DNA from: Raineyella sp044508675
GTDB taxonomy: Bacteria > Actinomycetota > Actinomycetes > Propionibacteriales > Propionibacteriaceae
Direction of reading: 5' to 3'
NCBI GenBank assembly: GCA_044508675.1
Contig: JBIQHF010000007.1
Span: forward strand, 61,781-125,780
Length of the DNA: 64,000 bases
Positions within the stretch are counted from its first letter, which is position 1, and each line of letters opens with the position of its first letter. Below the pieces are notes generated by a model. The model was given only the letters and a program-made list of their open reading frames with translations, was not told the origin of the DNA and ran no database searches. Both the position numbers and the translations under genes were made by a program. Positions 36,678-45,120 of the stretch are shown here, in pieces.

Positions 36678-38476
36678 GACGCGGCTCCGGAGATGCCGTG
36701 GCGGTCCAGCCAGAGCTCGAGCAGGGCGACCTGCCACAGCGGGTTCCCGCGCAGGGGAGTGAGCTGCCCGTTCGGGTCGGTGAGCAGTGCGTCGACCGCC
36801 TCGGGGCGGAACAGGCCGCGCTGCTTGGCTGCCGAACTGCCGAGGGCGTCCCGGACCAGGTCCAGGTAGGGGCCCTGCAGGTGCTTCAGCGCCGGGACCG
36901 GGAAGTAGCCCTTGGGCCGGTCGACCACCTCGTGCGGGATGACCCGGCGGGCGGCCTGCTTGAGCACCCCCTTGCCGTCATGGGCGGTCTTCAGGTGGGG
37001 CGGGCAGGTGCCGGCCAGCTCGACCAGCTCGTGGTCCAGGAACGGCACCCGGCCCTCCAGTCCCCAGGCCATCGTCATGTTGTCGACCCGCTTGACCGGG
37101 TCGTCGACCAGCATCACGGTGGTGTCCAGGCGCAGGGCCCGGTCGGTCGCGGTGTCCGCCCCGGGGTGGGCGAAGTGCCGACGCACGTACTCCTCCGACA
37201 CGTCGGAGTCGACGTGCCACTGTGGCTGGAGCAGGGCTCCGACGTCGCGGTGGCCGCGGTCGAAGAACGCGGCCCGGTAGGCGGCGAGGGCACCGTCGAC
37301 GTCGCCATCGGCGACCGCGGCCATCGGCGGGTACCAGTGGTAGCCGGCGAACACCTCGTCGGCGCCCTGGCCGGACTGCACCACCTTGACGTGCTTGCTG
37401 ACCTCCTCGGACAGCAGGTAGAACGCCACGCAGTCGTGGGAGACCATCGGCTCGCTCATCGCGCCGATCGCCCCGTCCAGGGCCGGCAGCATGCGGGCGG
37501 TGTCGATGCGGATCTGGTGGTGGTCGGTGCCGTAGTGCCGCGCGATCAGGTCGGAGTACTGGAACTCGTCACCCCGCTCACCGCCGACCGCCTCGAACCC
37601 GATGGAGAACGTCTGCAGCCCGTGCTGGCCGGCCTCGGCCAGCAGCCCGACGATGAGGCTGGAGTCGACCCCGCCGGACAGCAGGGCGCCGACCGGCACG
37701 TCGGCGACCAGTCGGCGCTCGACGGCGGTGCGGAGGGCGGCCATGATGGCATCCTCCCAGTCCCGCTCGCTCCAACCGGCCCGCTCCTGGTCGCGGGCGA
37801 ACACCGGCTCCCAGTAGGTCCGCTCGGTGGTGGTGCCGTCGGCCTCGATCCGCATCAGCGTGCCGGGGGAGAGCTTGCGCACGCCGCGCAGGATCGTGTG
37901 CGGGGCGGGCACCACCGAGTGGAAGGTCAGGTAGTGGTGCAGCGCCGCCGGGTCGATCCGGGTGTCGACCCCGCCGCCGGCCACCAGGGCCGGCAGGGAC
38001 GAGGCGAAGCGTACGGCGTCGGCGCTGCGCGACCAGTACAGCGGCTTGATGCCCAGCCGGTCCCGACCGAGCAGCAGTCGGCCCGAGTCGCGCTCGGTGA
38101 TCGCGAACGCGAACATGCCCTGCAGGTGCAGCACCACGTCCTCACCCCACTCGAGGTAGCCACGCAGGATGACCTCGGTGTCGGCGTGCGAGGTGAAGCG
38201 GTGGCCCTTGGACTGCAGCTGCCTGCGCAGTTCGGGGTAGTTGTAGATGCAGCCGTTGAACGCGATCGACAGGCCGGAGGTGGGGTCGGACATCGGCTGC
38301 CCGCCGGCCGCCGACAGGTCGATGATCGCCAGTCTCCGGTGACCCAGCCCCAGGTGGCCGTGGGCGACGACCCCTGCTCCGTCCGGACCGCGTGGCACCA
38401 TCACCTCGTTCATTGCGGCGATGGCTGCAACGTCCGCCGTACGCCCGAAGGCGATCTCTCCTGCAATGCCACACAC
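36674..38476 (-). CDS. asnO: N-acetylglutaminylglutamine amidotransferase (AsnB-like)
   Basis: Class II glutamine amidotransferase of the asparagine-synthetase type, 600 residues. Cys2 is the glutaminase nucleophile (MCGIAGE), with NGCIYNYPELR and HADTEVIL in the glutaminase domain. The synthetase domain has the PP-loop GALLSGGVDSS. Alone it could be asparagine synthetase, but the overlapping NAGGN synthetase and the M42 peptidase identify the cluster; it amidates the dipeptide C terminus. GTG start; AAGGAC upstream is a modest RBS. First gene of the operon, divergent from an alcohol dehydrogenase. Confidence 0.9.
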   Translation of the reverse strand: MCGIAGEIAFGRTADVAAIAAMNEVMVPRGPDGAGVVAHGHLGLGHRRLAIIDLSAAGGQPMSDPTSGLSIAFNGCIYNYPELRRQLQSKGHRFTSHADTEVILRGYLEWGEDVVLHLQGMFAFAITERDSGRLLLGRDRLGIKPLYWSRSADAVRFASSLPALVAGGGVDTRIDPAALHHYLTFHSVVPAPHTILRGVRKLSPGTLMRIEADGTTTERTYWEPVFARDQERAGWSERDWEDAIMAALRTAVERRLVADVPVGALLSGGVDSSLIVGLLAEAGQHGLQTFSIGFEAVGGERGDEFQYSDLIARHYGTDHHQIRIDTARMLPALDGAIGAMSEPMVSHDCVAFYLLSEEVSKHVKVVQSGQGADEVFAGYHWYPPMAAVADGDVDGALAAYRAAFFDRGHRDVGALLQPQWHVDSDVSEEYVRRHFAHPGADTATDRALRLDTTVMLVDDPVKRVDNMTMAWGLEGRVPFLDHELVELAGTCPPHLKTAHDGKGVLKQAARRVIPHEVVDRPKGYFPVPALKHLQGPYLDLVRDALGSSAAKQRGLFRPEAVDALLTDPNGQLTPLRGNPLWQVALLELWLDRHGISGAAS

Positions 38477-38648
38477 GTTGAGGCCTGTCCTTCGTCTCGG
38501 GGGACGCCGACCCGACAGGCGGTCCGCTTCGGCCGACCGGTCCCGCGTTGACGCGAGGGAGCGCTGTCCCGGGCGCCGGGCCGACGCGGGTTGGTGCGGT
38601 CCACGATACGTGACCGGGTGCCACCTCGAGGGAAAAGGCCCCGGTGCC

Positions 38649-38716
38649 TGTCCGGGAGTGTCCAGTGGGCGTAGATTTGTAGGACATCTCCCTCGCGGGC
38701 AGGCCCCGAGGGGCCT
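38649..38716 (+). promoter_or_regulatory. promoter and leader hairpin of the alcohol dehydrogenase gene
   Basis: TGTCCG (38649-38654), a 17-nt spacer and TAGATT (38672-38677). AGGCCCC-GA-GGGGCCT (38701-38716) forms a hairpin 4 nt before the GAGGAG RBS, so it could limit ribosome access. The rest of the 256-bp divergent region to asnO holds no clear signal. Confidence 0.5.
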
Positions 38717-38732
38717 CGCGGAGGAGCGGGAA

Positions 38733-39785
38733 ATGAAGGCACTCGTCTATCACGGTCCGGGAGCCAAGAGCTGGGAGCAGGTCGCCGATCCTGCCATCCA
38801 GGATCCGACCGACTGCATCGTCAGGGTCGAGACGACGACCATCTGCGGGACCGACCTGCACATCCTCAAGGGTGACGTGGCGGCCGTCACCGACGGGCGG
38901 ATCCTCGGCCACGAAGGGGTCGGCACGGTCACCGAAGTGGGCGCCGCGGTGACGAACTTCTCGGTCGGGGACCGGGTGATCATCTCCTGTGTCACCAGCT
39001 GCGGCACCTGCAGCTACTGTCGCCGAGGCCTGACCAGCCACTGCCAGACCGTTGGCGGGATCGGCTGGATCCTCGGGCACCTGATCAACGGCACCCAGGC
39101 GGAGTACGTCCGGATCCCGTACGCGAACACCAGCCTGTACCACCTTCCCGAGGGGGTGACGGACGAGCAGGGCCTGTTCATCTCCGACATCCTGCCCACC
39201 GGGTACGAGATCGGCGTCCGTGACGGTGGCGTACGGCCCGGCGACGTGGTGGCGGTGGTCGGTGCCGGTCCGGTGGGGCTGGCCGCGATGATGACCGCGG
39301 GGCTGCACGGCGCCTCCCGGATCATCGCCCTCGACCTGGACGACAATCGCCTGGAAGCAGCCCGGCGGGACTTCGGGGCCACCCACGCGGTCAACAGCGG
39401 GGACGCCGACTGGGCCGAGCAGGTGAAGGCGCTGACCGACGGTCTCGGCGTCGACGTGGCCATCGAGGCGGTCGGCGTGCCGTCCACCTTCGCTGCGGCG
39501 CTCGCCCTGGTCCGCCCCGGCGGGCAGGTGGCCAATGTCGGCGTGCACGGAAAGGCGGTCGAGTTGCCGCTGCACGAGAAGTGGATCGACAACATCCGGA
39601 TCTCGATGGGCCTGGTGAACGCGGTGACCGGCGACATGCTGCTGCGGATGGTCGCCGAGGGCAAGCTGCCGGCCGAGAAGCTGGCCACGCACCGGTTCAC
39701 CCTGGACCAGATCGACCAGGCGTACGACGTGTTCGGCCATGCCGCCCGCCACGGCGCGCTCAAGGTGGTGATGACCGCCGGGTGA
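38733..39785 (+). CDS. zinc-dependent alcohol dehydrogenase family protein
   Basis: A 350-residue medium-chain NAD(P)-dependent dehydrogenase. Catalytic zinc ligands are C38 and H60-E61 (TTICGTDLH, GHEGVG). The structural zinc cysteines are C90, C93, C96 and C104 (CGTCSYCRRGLTSHC). The Rossmann motif is VVGAGPVGLAAM. The TTICGTDLHILKGD form is typical of the bacterial group that includes secondary alcohol and formaldehyde-type dehydrogenases; the substrate cannot be fixed. RBS GAGGAG. Stands alone between the NAGGN cluster and the SulP gene. Confidence 0.9.
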   Translation: MKALVYHGPGAKSWEQVADPAIQDPTDCIVRVETTTICGTDLHILKGDVAAVTDGRILGHEGVGTVTEVGAAVTNFSVGDRVIISCVTSCGTCSYCRRGLTSHCQTVGGIGWILGHLINGTQAEYVRIPYANTSLYHLPEGVTDEQGLFISDILPTGYEIGVRDGGVRPGDVVAVVGAGPVGLAAMMTAGLHGASRIIALDLDDNRLEAARRDFGATHAVNSGDADWAEQVKALTDGLGVDVAIEAVGVPSTFAAALALVRPGGQVANVGVHGKAVELPLHEKWIDNIRISMGLVNAVTGDMLLRMVAEGKLPAEKLATHRFTLDQIDQAYDVFGHAARHGALKVVMTAG

Positions 39786-39971
39786 CCTGATGGGGCCACG
39801 GTGTGGGCCAGGTAGTGGGGTGGTACGGCGGGGGCCGGATTATGGCCTGCTGCGACACTATGGCGTGATCAGAACCACAGGCTGACCGCCGCTGCGCCTA
39901 CCATGTGCCCGGATGGTCCCACCGCCCGGAGAGAACCTCTCCCAGGGGACCTTGCCGAAGGAGGGACCTCT

Positions 39972-41699
39972 ATGGGGTGGGTCGTTCATCTGCGTGAACT
40001 GCTACCGAACAAGCTCGACTGGGCACCTGTGCGTACGACGTGGCGGGTCGACCTGGTCGCCGGCATCACGGTCGGCATCGTGGCCCTGCCACTCGCGCTG
40101 GCGTTCGGTGTCAGTTCCGGAGTCGGCGCCGCCGCGGGCCTGGTCACCGCGATCATCGCCGGCGCCGTCGCAGCGATCTTCGGCGGCTCGAACGTGCAGG
40201 TCTCCGGCCCGACCGGCGCCATGGTGGTCATCCTGGCCCCGATCGTCGCCCAGTACGGTGCCGGGGCGGTGGCACTGCTGAGCCTGATGGCCGGCTTCCT
40301 GGTGCTGTTGCTCGGCCTGTTCCGGCTGGGCCGGGCCGTCTCGCTGATCCCCTGGCCGGTGGTCGAGGGCTTCACCCTCGGCATCGGCGTGATCATCTTC
40401 CTGCAGCAGGTGCCGATGGCGGTGGGCACCTCGGTGGTACCCGGCCACAACACGTTCGTCGCGGCGACCGAAGCGATCCGGGCCGCCACCTGGCCGACGG
40501 CCCTGATCACCCTCGCCGTGGTCGTCGGCGTCGCGGCCGTGGTGCTGCTCGCCCCCAAGCTGCACAGGGCCCTGCCGGGCAGCCTGATCGGCGTCATCGT
40601 GGCCACCATCGTGGTCGAACTGGTCGGGGCCGACATCCCACGGATCGGCGAACTGCCGAACAGCCTGCCCGCCCCCTCGATCCCGTACGTGGACCTGCCA
40701 CTGATCACCACCTTGTCCGGCGCCGCGTTCGCGGTGGCGCTGCTGGCGGCGATCGAGTCGCTGCTGTCGGCCCGGGTCGCGGCGGGCATGGCGAGCACCG
40801 GCTCGTACCACCCGGACCGGGAGCTGGTCGGACAGGGCCTGGCCTCGATGGCCTCGGGCCTGTTCGGCGGGATGCCGGCCACCGGCGCGATCGCCCGCAC
40901 CGCGGTCAACGTACGCTCCGGGGCCCGCACCCGCCTGTCGGCAGTCGTCCATGCCGTGGTGCTGCTGGCCGTGGTCTACCTGGCCGCCACCCTGGTGTCC
41001 CGCATCCCGCTGGCCGCGCTGGCCGGTGTGCTGATGGTGACCGCCACCCGGATGATGTCGGTCAAGACCGCCCGCTCCATCCTGACCTCCACCCGCTCGG
41101 ACGCGGTGGTGTTCGCCGCGACCGCGATCGTCACCGTGGCGTTCGACCTGATCCAGGCGATCCTGATCGGCGTGCTGGCTGCCGCGTTCTTCGCGTTGAG
41201 GACCCTGGCCGGAGCCTCGGGCGTGATCCGGGAGCAGATCCCCGGCGAACCGGTGGACGGCGACGAGCACATCGCGGTGTTCCGGCTGGACGGGGCGATG
41301 TTCTTCGGCGCGGCCGAGCGGGTGATCAACGAGGTCGACCGGGTGCACAGTGTCCAGGTCGTGATCCTGCGGCTGTCGCACCTGAACATCCTCGACGCCT
41401 CGGGCGCCCATGCCCTGGCCGAGATCGTCGAGCGGCTGGAGGCACGGCAGATCACCGTGCTGCTGAAGGGACTGCAGGACAAGCACGTCCGGCTGGTCAC
41501 CAACGTCGGCGTCCTGGAGGCGCTGCGGCACGAGAAGCACCTGTTCGCTGAGATGGATGACGCGGTCGAGCACGCCCGCTCGCACGTGCGCCGGGCCGTC
41601 AGCGCCGGGACGATCAGTGCCCCGGGGCAGGATCCCAGCCTCGAGCAGGCCCCGGGCACCGAGCCGACCGCGCAGTCCACGCAACTCCCGAACCCCTGA
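39972..41699 (+). CDS. SulP family anion transporter with STAS domain
   Basis: Membrane transporter of inorganic anions (sulfate, bicarbonate or related), 575 residues. About 12 transmembrane segments span roughly 25-420 (VSGPTGAMVVILAPIV, the SulP signature LPLALAFGVSSG). A STAS domain follows at about 430-545 (VVILRLSHLNILDASGAHAL). ATG at 39972 has GAAGGAGG upstream. No carbonic anhydrase gene is adjacent. The sulfate-reduction operon 31 kb away has no transporter, so sulfate is a reasonable guess, but only that. Confidence 0.9.
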   Translation: MGWVVHLRELLPNKLDWAPVRTTWRVDLVAGITVGIVALPLALAFGVSSGVGAAAGLVTAIIAGAVAAIFGGSNVQVSGPTGAMVVILAPIVAQYGAGAVALLSLMAGFLVLLLGLFRLGRAVSLIPWPVVEGFTLGIGVIIFLQQVPMAVGTSVVPGHNTFVAATEAIRAATWPTALITLAVVVGVAAVVLLAPKLHRALPGSLIGVIVATIVVELVGADIPRIGELPNSLPAPSIPYVDLPLITTLSGAAFAVALLAAIESLLSARVAAGMASTGSYHPDRELVGQGLASMASGLFGGMPATGAIARTAVNVRSGARTRLSAVVHAVVLLAVVYLAATLVSRIPLAALAGVLMVTATRMMSVKTARSILTSTRSDAVVFAATAIVTVAFDLIQAILIGVLAAAFFALRTLAGASGVIREQIPGEPVDGDEHIAVFRLDGAMFFGAAERVINEVDRVHSVQVVILRLSHLNILDASGAHALAEIVERLEARQITVLLKGLQDKHVRLVTNVGVLEALRHEKHLFAEMDDAVEHARSHVRRAVSAGTISAPGQDPSLEQAPGTEPTAQSTQLPNP

Positions 41700-41708
41700 G
41701 CCGGGTCA

Positions 41709-41765
41709 GCGGCGATCGTCCAGAGCCCGGCCCGGAGCCGGCCAGGCCCTCGGTCTGATCGCCGC
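41709..41765. terminator. inverted repeat between sulP and the convergent DUF309 gene
   Basis: GCGGCGATC (41709-41717) pairs perfectly with GATCGCCGC (41757-41765) around 39 nt of GC-rich sequence that can fold further. A likely shared terminator. Confidence 0.45.
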
Positions 41766-41796
41766 CACGTCAATCGGCGCCGATCCCGACCTGCGA

Positions 41797-42252
41797 TCAG
41801 CGCCGACGCAGCTCCGGGACCGGCACATCGGCCTCCGGGTTGTCGGCCAACCGGTCGGCCCACGCGACCAGCCCACCGATGTCGATGCCGTACGGCTCCG
41901 CGGCCCGGTAGGCGTCGATGGCCTGCGCCCCGCGAGTGGTCACCGAGACCGCACCGCGCCGGTTGCCGCGGCGCTGGTGGGTGAGCCCCACCGCCAGCTG
42001 GGCCAGCCCCTGCCACAGCTCCCGATACGCGGGGGCGGAGGCCTTCCACTGGTCCTCCAGAACCTCGTGGGCGTGGAACGGCAGTTCCCGATCCAGGTAG
42101 TCCTGGGCCGCGTCGAGCGCCTCGGCCGCGGTGCGGGGCCGGGACTCGACCGGGGCGACGCCGCTGGCACCATGGGGCAGCGGTCTGCCCAGCCCGTCGC
42201 GTGGACGGGCGTTCTCGGGTCGACCGGCAGCGTTGCGATCGCGTGTGCTCAT
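41797..42252 (-). CDS. DUF309 family protein
   Basis: 151 residues from the ATG at 42252 (a GTG two codons upstream is possible). The DUF309 signature FHAHEVLEDQWK with its HxxE pattern lies near the middle, followed by ELWQGLAQLAVGLTHQRRGN. The family is all-helical with a possible metal site; function unknown. The N-terminal 45 residues are disordered. It runs 18 bp after the small membrane protein gene on the same strand. Confidence 0.8.
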   Translation of the reverse strand: MSTRDRNAAGRPENARPRDGLGRPLPHGASGVAPVESRPRTAAEALDAAQDYLDRELPFHAHEVLEDQWKASAPAYRELWQGLAQLAVGLTHQRRGNRRGAVSVTTRGAQAIDAYRAAEPYGIDIGGLVAWADRLADNPEADVPVPELRRR

Positions 42253-42270
42253 GCCCACAGTGTGCCGCGG

Positions 42271-42711
42271 TCAGTCACGGGGGAGGGCTGCGGCGACGAC
42301 GCCGGTGAGCACCCCCATACCGACCGCCAGCGCGCTCACACCGTAAGCCAGCACCGAGGTGAACAGCGAGGCCCGCAACAGGTTGGCCTGCAGCACGATC
42401 TCGCGGGTGCCGGCGAGCCGCGAGGCCCGCTCGGTGTCCCCGGCCCGCTTGGCCGCCGCGACCTCCTCACCGAGCCCGGCGTACGACTTCCCGTCCGCCA
42501 TCTTCAGGGCATGCTTCTCGATCGCCGCGGCCTGGGCGAAGGCGGTGACCGGACCGGCGACCGGCTGGCCCGCGAAGTGGTCCGCATCCGCCGGGACGGT
42601 GATGTGCTGCGCCCGGAGCTGCTGGGTGATGGCCACCCAGGCGGCGCCACCGGTGCCGACGAGGACGAGGCCGGCGGCACGAAGTGCAGTACGGGCGAGG
42701 GCAGTGGCCAT
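42271..42711 (-). CDS. small two-helix membrane protein, unknown
   Basis: 146 residues with two hydrophobic helices (about 10-29 and 116-142) and a polar loop between them that would lie outside the cell (ITVPADADHFAGQPVAGP ... HALKMADGKSYAG). The repeated word pattern LLRASLFTSVLAYGVSALA is shared by an uncharacterised actinobacterial family sometimes mislabelled aromatic ring-opening dioxygenase LigA; nothing here supports dioxygenase activity. Likely co-transcribed with the DUF309 gene. Confidence 0.65.
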   Translation of the reverse strand: MATALARTALRAAGLVLVGTGGAAWVAITQQLRAQHITVPADADHFAGQPVAGPVTAFAQAAAIEKHALKMADGKSYAGLGEEVAAAKRAGDTERASRLAGTREIVLQANLLRASLFTSVLAYGVSALAVGMGVLTGVVAAALPRD

Positions 42712-42773
42712 GGGAGACTCCGATCAGGACGAGTGATGAGCTGCACCCGGAAGCCTAACCGCAGAGTCCGGAT

Positions 42774-43226
42774 CTAGTCGCCGGGGTCGGCAGCCGGCCG
42801 GGTGCGCTGCCGTTTCACCTCGGCACGTCGGTGCTTGGCCTCCAGCCGGCGTCGGCGCGAACCGCCGGTCGGCCGGGTGGCCCGGCGTTGCGGTGGCAGC
42901 GGGGCCAGCGCCGTACGCAGCAGGTCGGCCAGCCGATCCCGGGCCGCCCGACGGTTGCGATACTGGGACCGGGTCTCGGCCGCGTCGATGGTGAGCACGG
43001 TCCCGACCAGGCGCCCCGCCAGGCGCTCGGCGGCCCGTTGCTGTTGGGCAGGGGTGAGCAGGCCCGGTGCCGCCAGGTCCAGGCTGAGCTGGACACGCGA
43101 ATCACTGGTGTTGACCCCCTGTCCGCCGGGCCCCGAGGCGTGGCTGAAGCGCTCCTGCAACACGTCGCCCGGGATGACGAGCCCACCAGGGAGCCCGGGC
43201 CCGGGTGCTACGCGAAGGTCGTCCAC
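42774..43226 (-). CDS. arfB: ribosome rescue peptidyl-tRNA hydrolase ArfB
   Basis: Releases peptides from stalled ribosomes lacking a stop codon. 150 residues. The GGQ motif lies at 34-36 in SHASGPGGQGVNTSDSRVQL, and a basic tail (SRRRRLEAKHRRAEVKRQR) would enter the empty mRNA channel. GTG at 43226 gives the usual ArfB N terminus VDDLRVAPGPG. It has GACACT 6 nt upstream and no RBS, so it may be leaderless. A longer frame starting at 43286 is unlikely. Divergent from the gene at 43280, 53 bp apart. Confidence 0.9.
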   Translation of the reverse strand: MDDLRVAPGPGLPGGLVIPGDVLQERFSHASGPGGQGVNTSDSRVQLSLDLAAPGLLTPAQQQRAAERLAGRLVGTVLTIDAAETRSQYRNRRAARDRLADLLRTALAPLPPQRRATRPTGGSRRRRLEAKHRRAEVKRQRTRPAADPGD

Positions 43227-43279
43227 CCCACCAGTGTCTCCCGGACCGCGATCTACGCTGGATGGTGGAGGTGTCGCAG

Positions 43280-43744
43280 ATGGCAACGGTGTGCTTCGTG
43301 GGACTGGACACGCTCGGTATCGCCCAGCTCGCCGAGGGCCTGGCCCGCAGCCGGTCCGGGGGCGAGTTCAGTACCGACAGTGCGAACCTTGCCGACTACC
43401 CGGCGGTCACCGCCGAGGTCACTCGGGCGATGGCCACCTCACGCACCCCGGTCGAGCTGCGCAGACCTCGGGCACTGGCCGGCGACGAGTTCGACCGGCA
43501 CCAGCAGGTGATCGTGCTCGGCTTCCGCAACACGGCCGGCTACGTGCCGTTGCCGCCGGGGATCCGGGCGTCGGTCGAGGTCTGGCCGATCGAGCCGCCC
43601 GAGGACGAGGACGACCAGTATCGCCGGATGACAGGGATCCGCAAGGCGCTGGAGCGACGTCTGGCGCGACTGGTGCACGACCTGAAGTCGCCGGAACGGG
43701 AGTGCTGTGGCAGCGGCTGCCCCCACTGCGTGCTGGACCGTTGA
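43280..43744 (+). CDS. degenerate ArsC/low-MW-phosphatase-like protein with C-terminal Cys cluster
   Basis: 154 residues. The N-terminal 135 follow low-molecular-weight phosphatase/arsenate-reductase folds: VCFVGLDTLGIAQLAEGLAR, FDRHQQVIVLG, a WPIEPP segment and a final helix IRKALERRL. The catalytic CX5R loop is destroyed: by alignment the Cys is Gly8 and the Arg is Ile14. The C terminus then carries CCGSGCPHC (142-150), as in the oxidoreductase-like Cys cluster of other proteins. Probably a non-catalytic binding or metal protein. ATG at 43280 has GGAGG 8 nt upstream; a leaderless GTG at 43265 after TACGCT is an alternative. Confidence 0.6.
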   Translation: MATVCFVGLDTLGIAQLAEGLARSRSGGEFSTDSANLADYPAVTAEVTRAMATSRTPVELRRPRALAGDEFDRHQQVIVLGFRNTAGYVPLPPGIRASVEVWPIEPPEDEDDQYRRMTGIRKALERRLARLVHDLKSPERECCGSGCPHCVLDR

Positions 43745-43844
43745 CCCGGCCCGCTCCGGTCGGCGCGGACGGCACGGCGGGAATGCCCACAGACGATTGC
43801 GTGTTCAAGCACGTGTTGTCACCCGCACTACTCCAGGAGTTGAG

Positions 43845-44867
43845 ATGAGCCGCATCGCCCAAGTGTTCTCGATCGCCGAGGGCCCGTGGCCGGGGATCGA
43901 CCCCTTCCTGTTCACCGCGCACCACCTGGATGCGTACCCGGCGGCCGAGGGCGACACGATGCGACCGTCCATCGGGCGCGAGGGGCGCGAACCCGGCATG
44001 GACTTCTCCGGCAAGGACGGCTGGAGCATGTACCACGGGGAGACGGTTCCCGGCTTCCCGCAGCACCCGCACCGTGGCTTCGAGACGATCACTGTGGTCG
44101 AGGAGGGTCTGGTCGACCACACCGACTCCGCCGGTGCTGTGGCCCGCTACGGTGCCGGCGACACCCAGTGGCTGACCGCCGGCAACGGCGTCGCCCACGC
44201 CGAGATGTTCCCCCTGGTCCGCGATGATGCCCCCAACCCGCTGCACCTGTTCCAGATCTGGATCAACCTGGCGCCGGAGGACAAGAAGGCCGACGCCCAT
44301 TTCTCGATCTTCTGGAACGAGGACACCCCGGTCGTGGAGGAGACCGACGACGCCGGTCGTACGACGCGGGTGAAGGTCGTCGCGGGCGCGTACGGCGGGA
44401 CCCCGGCCCTGACCCCGCCGCCGCACTCCTGGGCGGCCCGGCCGGACTCGGGGGTGGCGGTCTGGCACGTCACCATGGACCCGGGGGCAACGATCACGCT
44501 GCCTGCGGCGACGATCGAGCAGGCCATCCGGACCCTGTACGTCTATGACGGACCGGTCACCGTCGACGGGCAGGCGCTGCAGGCCCAAGGCGCGGTGGTG
44601 GAGTCGTCGGAGCCCCTGGCCGTCACCGCCGGCGAGAGTGGGGCCCGGTTCCTGGTCCTGCAGGGCCGGCCGATCGGCGCCCCGGTCGTGCAGCACGGCC
44701 CGTTCGTGGCGAACACCCGGGAGGAGTTGGTCCAGGCGTTCACCGACTACCGGGCCGGGACCTTCGGGGCCTGGCGGCTGCCGGTCAATGACCCGGTGCA
44801 GCCGCGCGACCGAGGCCGCTTCGCCCGCTATCCCGATGGGACGGTGCTGACCCCCGTCGCAGAGTAG
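43845..44867 (+). CDS. pirin family bicupin
   Basis: 340 residues with two cupin domains. The metal-binding histidines of the N-terminal cupin are in PGFPQHPHRGFETITVV and the later GNGVAHAEMF. The second cupin begins near 190 (VAVWHVTMDPGATITLP). Pirins bind iron; some are quercetinases or redox regulators. About 40 residues longer than usual, the extra lying at the C terminus. RBS AGGAG precedes the ATG. It ends 2 bp before the first copy of the 55-bp sequence flanking the N gap. Confidence 0.88.
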   Translation: MSRIAQVFSIAEGPWPGIDPFLFTAHHLDAYPAAEGDTMRPSIGREGREPGMDFSGKDGWSMYHGETVPGFPQHPHRGFETITVVEEGLVDHTDSAGAVARYGAGDTQWLTAGNGVAHAEMFPLVRDDAPNPLHLFQIWINLAPEDKKADAHFSIFWNEDTPVVEETDDAGRTTRVKVVAGAYGGTPALTPPPHSWAARPDSGVAVWHVTMDPGATITLPAATIEQAIRTLYVYDGPVTVDGQALQAQGAVVESSEPLAVTAGESGARFLVLQGRPIGAPVVQHGPFVANTREELVQAFTDYRAGTFGAWRLPVNDPVQPRDRGRFARYPDGTVLTPVAE

Positions 44868-44869
44868 GG

Positions 44870-45079
44870 GCCGGCGGATGGTGGAACCAGCCCTTGACCG
44901 CTCGACGGCCCCCATAAATACACTNNNNNNNNNNNNNNNNNNNNNNNNNNNNNNNNNNNNNNNNNNNNNNNNNNNNNNNNNNNNNNNNNNNNNNNNNNNN
45001 NNNNNNNNNNNNNNNNNNNNNNNNGCCGGCGGATGGTGGAACCAGCCCTTGACCGCTCGACGGCCCCCATAAATACACT
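44870..45079. repeat. scaffold gap of 100 N flanked by identical 55-bp ends
   Basis: N fills 44925-45024. The 55 bases before it (44870-44924) and the 55 bases after it (45025-45079) are identical, from GCCGGCGGATGG to ATAAATACACT. One contig ends and the next begins with the same 55-mer, as expected when a de Bruijn assembler with k=55 splits a path. The gap is therefore probably artificial and one copy should be removed. The 55-mer holds TTGACC and TACACT (45049-45054, 45074-45079; 19-nt spacer), a possible promoter of the PAS gene. Confidence 0.85.
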
Positions 45080-45120
45080 GATGCCTAGGTTAATATGAGT
45101 TGATTGACGAGAGGATCGCC

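Noticed and set aside
36674..38476. Plain asparagine synthetase (AsnB).
   Set aside because: The overlapping NAGGN synthetase and the adjacent M42 peptidase define an osmoprotectant cluster, so the amidotransferase is assigned there.
42271..42711. Possible aromatic ring-opening dioxygenase LigA, given the nearby XylE.
   Set aside because: The protein is a 146-residue two-helix membrane protein without metal ligands. That name is a propagated annotation error in this family.
44925..45024. An insertion sequence hidden in the N gap, flanked by 55-bp direct repeats.
   Set aside because: The repeats touch the N run exactly and match a common assembler k-mer length; target-site duplications are much shorter. 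It remains possible, so a test is given in the findings.
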